From positions 1 to 64,000 of the forward strand of contig JAUXUK010000003.1 in the NCBI GenBank assembly GCA_030680805.1: a stretch of DNA of 64,000 nucleotides, read 5' to 3'. Shown in pieces: positions 60,206 through 64,000 of the stretch. The notes under the pieces are model-generated. The model did no database searches and had not been told where the DNA came from. It was given only the letters and a program-made list of their open reading frames with translations. Origin of the DNA: Sulfuritalea sp. (GTDB taxonomy: Bacteria; Pseudomonadota; Gammaproteobacteria; Burkholderiales; Rhodocyclaceae). Position 1 is the stretch's first letter; every line of letters starts with the position of its first letter. Both the position numbers and the translations under genes were made by a program.

Positions 60206-61345
60206 TCAGAACAGCTCTTCGTCGCTCATCGTTTCGAGGAATGCCTCGATACGAATGCGGAAGGGGCCGATGGGGTTGGTAATGTCGAATTCGAGGAACA
60301 GCGTCGGGATGCCGTTCTTTTCGAGGTGTTCCTTGAGGTCCGGATAGTCGCCCTCGTGCGGATCGCAGAACTTCTGCTGCAGGAAGATCGCGGCGCGCGC
60401 ATTGAATTCCTTGGCCAGGCCGAGCACATGGTCGAAACGCGTGTGGTTCGGGTAATCCTTGGTCGGACAGGCCGGGCGGTCGCAGTAGCGATCGGCGATG
60501 GCCTTGATCACGTCATCTTCGGGCTTCGACTCGTTCCAGAAGTAGCGGGTGCCGGAACACTGGTCGTCGATGACAATGGTCGAACCAACCGACTCGACCA
60601 TGGCCATGAACGCGAGGTCGTCGTTTTCCGAGCCGATGGTCATGAAGCGCACGCCTTCCTTGCGATTCAACTGACGCGACGGCAGCGCGGCGAGCACCTT
60701 TTTCAACATCTCGTTGTGCTCGCGCTTATCCACGAACTGGGCCGTGATCGAGGCGTAGAGCGCCTCGACACCCGTAACCTGCGGGTTTTCGGCCTTGCGG
60801 TATTCAAACAACTGACGCAGCAGGCGGCGATTTTCGTCAACCACCGCCAGCGCCTCCTTCAACATCGCATCCGTCAATTCCTTGCCGGTCAATGCCTGCA
60901 GGAAGGTACGGAAGGACTGGAGTTCGGCGTGGTGTGCCTTGCGTGCATGCGGCGACTGGACGTCGTTGGGCATCGGCACGTAGTAGTCCCACTGTACGCT
61001 GGGCACATTGCTGCGCCACGAACTGAAGGTCTGCCGATACTGGATGCAGGACTGGGTGAGCGTCACGCCCTCGCAGTAATCGAAGCGACCGAGCAGGCCC
61101 TGGGCCAGGGAATCGCGGCAGAACGGACAGAACATGCCGAAAATGTGCGGCTCGGTCACGTTCTGCGGTTCATGTGCGCCAAGCACCCGAACCGGCAGCA
61201 TGCCGGCGGCAATCAGCAACTCCTCCGCCGTATACGTGCACATCGTCGCCACAACCTGTCCGCCGGTGCGCTTCTTCCAGTCACGTGCGTAATCGTGGCG
61301 ATTCTCATACCAGCCCTTGAACTGGTCGAACAAACCATCAGCCAT
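60206..61345 (-). CDS. bzdN: Benzoyl-CoA reductase catalytic subunit BzdN
   Basis: 379 residues from ATG 61345 (MADGLFDQFKGWYENRH) with ribosome site AAGGAGGCACC; the ORF-track start 50 codons earlier lies inside the promoter region. HgdB/BcrC family: CTYTAEELLIAAGMLPVR, FGMFCPFCRDSLAQG and FCDPHEGDYPD hold the candidate cluster cysteines. First gene of the operon, controlled from the divergent region with bzdR. Confidence 0.94.
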   Translation of the reverse strand: MADGLFDQFKGWYENRHDYARDWKKRTGGQVVATMCTYTAEELLIAAGMLPVRVLGAHEPQNVTEPHIFGMFCPFCRDSLAQGLLGRFDYCEGVTLTQSCIQYRQTFSSWRSNVPSVQWDYYVPMPNDVQSPHARKAHHAELQSFRTFLQALTGKELTDAMLKEALAVVDENRRLLRQLFEYRKAENPQVTGVEALYASITAQFVDKREHNEMLKKVLAALPSRQLNRKEGVRFMTIGSENDDLAFMAMVESVGSTIVIDDQCSGTRYFWNESKPEDDVIKAIADRYCDRPACPTKDYPNHTRFDHVLGLAKEFNARAAIFLQQKFCDPHEGDYPDLKEHLEKNGIPTLFLEFDITNPIGPFRIRIEAFLETMSDEELF

Positions 61346-61490
61346 TGGTGCCTCCTTGTTGGCGATCCACCGCACCGGGGTGCTCTGGACGCGGCATTCA
61401 TTAGACTCGGAACTATTGTTCCCTAGATGAATCATACTGCACATTCTGAGCGAAGTATGCGTGAGGAAATCCGGCCCGTCAAGACGCTTA

Positions 61491-61504
61491 TGCAATATTT
61501 TGCA
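61491..61504. promoter_or_regulatory. BzdR-type operator TGCA-N6-TGCA
   Basis: TGCAATATTTTGCA, an exact match to the TGCA-N6-TGCA site described for Azoarcus BzdR. It is 146 bp before the bzdN ATG, near a possible minus-strand -10 (TACAAT at 61526-61531). Single TGCA sites also occur at 61438 and 61621. Confidence 0.7.
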
Positions 61505-61591
61505 GCACTGCTTAAATCACTTTTTATTGTATTACTACAAGCTATTACGCTTCTTTTTGACGGAATGACGAACGATAAAACAAAATAGTTT

Positions 61592-61621
61592 TTGACTTAT
61601 ATCAAATTCATGTACTATAGT
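61592..61621. promoter_or_regulatory. FNR-like box overlapping the bzdR promoter
   Basis: TTGACTTATATCAA (61592-61605) differs by one base from the FNR consensus TTGAT-N4-ATCAA. The same TTGACT with TATAGT (61616-61621, spacing 18) makes a sigma-70 promoter for the regulator. An oxygen-responsive FNR/AcpR-type protein could therefore switch the divergent genes. Confidence 0.6.
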
Positions 61622-61662
61622 GCATCTTCCAAGGCAGGGCAGCCAAGAGGTGACAGCACATC

Positions 61663-62574
61663 ATGGTACCGATCGAAAAATCCGCTCTACCCGTCGCTGC
61701 GCGCTTCGTCGATGAAGCCGCAGACACGGAATTCCTTCAGGCCCTGGGCGTCCGCGTGCGCGAGTCGCGTGCGCGGCGCGGCATGTCGCGCAAGGCCCTC
61801 GCCATCAATGCCGATGTCTCGGAGCGCTATCTGGCCCAAGTCGAGAGCGGCGAGACCAATCCGTCCATCATGGTGTTGCGCCATGTCGCCCATGCACTGG
61901 GAATTTCACTGATCGAACTGCTGGAGCCGCAGCACAGTTCGCCGGAATACCGGCTGATCTCGCGCTTCCTCGAACAGCTCTCGCCCAACCGGCTCGAAGA
62001 CGCCCTGCTGCGCCTGATGCGCGACTTCGGCAACGAAGACGCCTCGCGCCGCAAGCGCATCGCGCTGGTCGGCCTGCGCGGCGCGGGCAAATCCACCCTC
62101 GGTCGCGCACTGGCCAGCGAGTTGTCGCTGCCCTTCGTCGAACTCAACAGCGCCATCGAGGCCGAGGCCGGGATGAGCCTCAACGAAGTGTTCTCGCTCT
62201 ATGGCCAGCCCGGCTTTCGGCGCCTTGAGCGACGCTGCCTTGACAAATTCATCACGGAGCACGAAGGCGCCGTGATCACCGTTGGCGGCGGCATTGTTTC
62301 CGAAGCGGAAACCTTCAATATGCTGCTGATGAACTGCTACACCGTCTGGGTCAAGGCCAGCCCGGAAGAACACATGTCGCGCGTCGTGGCCCAAGGTGAC
62401 TTCCGCCCCATGGAGGGCAACAGCGAAGCCATGGAAGACATGCGCCGCATCCTCGTCGCCCGCGAACCGCTTTACTCGAAAGCCGATTTCATCCTCGACA
62501 CCACCGGGTGCGAACCCAAAGTGTGTCTCAAGAAACTGCGCCAAGCAGTCACCCCAATCCCTGAAGCGCCATAA
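61663..62574 (+). CDS. bzdR: BzdR/BoxR-family regulator (HTH + shikimate kinase-like)
   Basis: 303 residues. The N-terminal XRE helix-turn-helix (VRVRESRARRGMSRKALAINADVSERYLAQVESGETNPSI) binds DNA; the C-terminal half is shikimate kinase-like with Walker A GLRGAGKST, and in BzdR it binds benzoyl-CoA to relieve repression. It could equally be called BoxR, since boxC follows 20 bp downstream. Only one copy is seen here, between the anaerobic operon and the aerobic gene. A ribosome site GAGGTGA is 11 bp before ATG. Confidence 0.92.
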   Translation: MVPIEKSALPVAARFVDEAADTEFLQALGVRVRESRARRGMSRKALAINADVSERYLAQVESGETNPSIMVLRHVAHALGISLIELLEPQHSSPEYRLISRFLEQLSPNRLEDALLRLMRDFGNEDASRRKRIALVGLRGAGKSTLGRALASELSLPFVELNSAIEAEAGMSLNEVFSLYGQPGFRRLERRCLDKFITEHEGAVITVGGGIVSEAETFNMLLMNCYTVWVKASPEEHMSRVVAQGDFRPMEGNSEAMEDMRRILVAREPLYSKADFILDTTGCEPKVCLKKLRQAVTPIPEAP

Positions 62575-62594
62575 AACCCAAAACGGAGAATTCC

Positions 62595-64000
62595 ATGAAC
62601 AGCCCCGATGCCCCCCGGCAGAGCATCACCTACGACACGCATCCCGACCACTACAAACACTGGCGCCTGAGCTGCGACGGCGCGGTCGCCACGCTGACCC
62701 TCGACATCAATGAGGACGGCGGCATCAAGCCCGGCTACAAGCTGAAGCTGAATTCCTACGACCTCGGTGTCGACATCGAACTCTACGACGCCTTGCAGCG
62801 CATCCGCTTCGAGCATCCGGAAGTGCGCAGCGTGGTCGTCACCTCCGGCCGCGATCGCATTTTCTGTTCCGGCGCCAACATCTTCATGCTGGGCGTTTCC
62901 ACCCACGCCTGGAAAGTGAATTTCTGCAAATTCACCAACGAGACGCGCAACGGTATCGAGGATTCCAGCCGTCACTCCGGCCTCAAGTTCATCGCCGCCT
63001 GCAACGGCACCACGGCCGGCGGCGGCTATGAACTGGCCCTGGCCTGCGACGAAATCATCCTGGTCGATGACCGTTCCTCCGCCGTCAGCCTGCCCGAAGT
63101 ACCCCTGCTCGGCGTACTGCCTGGCACCGGTGGCCTCACCCGCGTCACCGACAAGCGACGCGTCCGCCGCGATCACGCCGACATCTTCTGCACCCTGACC
63201 GAAGGCGTGCGCGCCCAGCGTGCCAAGGAATGGCGGCTGATCGACGACTACGCCAAGCCACAGCAGTTTGCCGAAAAGGTGAAGCAGCGCGCCGAGCAGC
63301 TCGCGGCGCAGAGCGACCGCCCGGCCAATGCCAAAGGTGTCGCCCTGCCGCCCCTCAAGCGAACCATCGACGAGACCGGCTACCACTACGAAACCGTCGA
63401 TGTGGCCATCGACCGCAAGGCACGGCGCGCGACGCTGACCGTCGCCGCTCCGTCTGCCGCGGCAGCCAGCAGCCTTGACGGCATCGTCGCCGCGGGCGCT
63501 GCCTGGTGGCCGCTGCTGATGGCGCGCGAACTCGATGACGCAATCCTGATGCTGCGCACCAATGATCTGGAGATCGGCACCTGGGTGATGAAGACCAGCG
63601 GCGACGCACAACTCGTCCTTGATGCCGATGCCGCGCTGGCGAAGCACCAGAGCCACTGGTTCGTCCGCGAGGTGATCGGCATGCTGCGACGGACGTTGGC
63701 CCGCCTCGACGTCACCTCGCGCACCCTGATTGCGCTGGTCGGCCGCGACACCTGCTTCGCCGGCACGCTGGCGGAACTGCTGCTTGCCGCCGACCGCGGC
63801 TATATGCTCGCCCTGCCGGACGATCCGGCGCAAGAGCCGAAGATCGCGCTATCCGAAATGAATTTCGGCAGCTATCCGATGGTCAACAGCCAGTACCGCA
63901 TCGCCGCCCGCTTCTATGGCGAGGAGGCTCCGATCGCCGCCGCGAAGGCGTCCATCGGCAAGCCCCAAGGCGCCGCCGCCGCGCTTGAGCTGGGTCTGGT
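62595..64000 (+). CDS. boxC: Benzoyl-CoA-dihydrodiol lyase BoxC, 5' part (runs off window)
   Basis: 468 codons visible of a protein usually near 555. BoxC opens the ring of 2,3-epoxybenzoyl-CoA in the aerobic box pathway, giving 3,4-dehydroadipyl-CoA semialdehyde and formate. It has an N-terminal crotonase-like domain: FCSGANIFMLGVSTHAWKVNFCKFTNETR, then CNGTTAGGGYELALACDE with the oxyanion-hole glycines, and LPGTGGLTRVTDKRRVRRDHAD. ATG 62595 is preceded by GGAGAA. The minus-strand ORF of 453 residues here is a shadow. Confidence 0.95.
   Translation, partial: MNSPDAPRQSITYDTHPDHYKHWRLSCDGAVATLTLDINEDGGIKPGYKLKLNSYDLGVDIELYDALQRIRFEHPEVRSVVVTSGRDRIFCSGANIFMLGVSTHAWKVNFCKFTNETRNGIEDSSRHSGLKFIAACNGTTAGGGYELALACDEIILVDDRSSAVSLPEVPLLGVLPGTGGLTRVTDKRRVRRDHADIFCTLTEGVRAQRAKEWRLIDDYAKPQQFAEKVKQRAEQLAAQSDRPANAKGVALPPLKRTIDETGYHYETVDVAIDRKARRATLTVAAPSAAAASSLDGIVAAGAAWWPLLMARELDDAILMLRTNDLEIGTWVMKTSGDAQLVLDADAALAKHQSHWFVREVIGMLRRTLARLDVTSRTLIALVGRDTCFAGTLAELLLAADRGYMLALPDDPAQEPKIALSEMNFGSYPMVNSQYRIAARFYGEEAPIAAAKASIGKPQGAAAALELGL

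Noticed and set aside
1-64000. CRISPR array
   Set aside because: No regularly spaced direct repeats with unique spacers were found; the repeats seen are dispersed single copies or facing pairs.

Overview
The window is a single GC-rich chromosomal segment from a betaproteobacterium. An RNase E with the Arg/Pro-rich proteobacterial tail, a PilU-type ATPase and, above all, an Azoarcus-type anaerobic benzoate (bzd) operon beside an aerobic box gene point to Rhodocyclales or the neighbouring Sterolibacteriaceae. That taxonomic placement is an inference; no rRNA or full marker set is present.

Layout. 1-7.3 kb is housekeeping: the 3' part of rne, a low-molecular-weight phosphatase overlapping uvrB, an aspartate/aromatic aminotransferase, tRNA-Asn(GTT) with a clear promoter, two small proteins, a secreted FKBP isomerase and YjdM. 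7.3-18.3 kb is a tightly packed minus-strand defence island. A type I restriction system (hsdR, hsdS, hsdM) is split by a RelE/Phd-type toxin-antitoxin pair, an unknown gene, an Apea/HEPN-like protein, a NERD nuclease-like membrane protein and a HTH + nucleotidyltransferase (AbiE-like) pair. Most junctions overlap by a few bases. 18.4-31.1 kb is mixed accessory and housekeeping content: SYLF lipoprotein-like protein, arginase, YaeQ, deoxyribosyltransferase-like, ankyrin, dienelactone hydrolase, pilU-dapE, prmB-ferredoxin, a metalloprotease-like lipoprotein, a halohydrin-dehalogenase-like enzyme, a VOC protein, a PilZ-like protein and a flavin-oxidase-fold protein.

31.2-36.3 kb looks like a small aromatic or aldehyde catabolic island: UbiX, a phenylacetate-CoA-ligase-type enzyme, a MarR regulator and an aldehyde:ferredoxin oxidoreductase carrying a C-terminal MoaD/ThiS-like domain. 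Dodecin and a dapL-lysA pair follow.

39.6-61.3 kb is the benzoate locus on the minus strand. Its order (reading the coding direction) is bzdN-O-P-Q (ATP-dependent benzoyl-CoA reductase), bzdM (ferredoxin), bzdS-T-U (unknown roles), bzdV (ferredoxin:NAD(P) oxidoreductase-like), bzdW-X-Y (hydratase, dehydrogenase, ring hydrolase), bzdZ, gcdH, bzdA (benzoate-CoA ligase), a five-gene branched-chain-type ABC importer, an alpha/beta hydrolase and a 4HBT thioesterase. Together they cover uptake, CoA activation, ring reduction, ring cleavage and entry into beta-oxidation. Divergently lie a BzdR/BoxR regulator (HTH fused to a shikimate-kinase-like domain) and boxC (aerobic benzoyl-CoA epoxide ring cleavage), which runs off the window end. 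The 317-bp divergent region holds a TGCA-N6-TGCA operator and an FNR-like box.

Two kinds of dispersed repeats run through the window: a ~26-bp element (core CGCCAGCGCCGACTTTT) found between genes and inside hsdR, bzdZ and bzdV, and ATTCC...GGAAT palindromes found in hsdR and between bzdO and bzdP. The most unusual parts are the composite defence operon, the repeat-riddled hsdR, and the single regulator placed between the anaerobic and aerobic benzoate genes.
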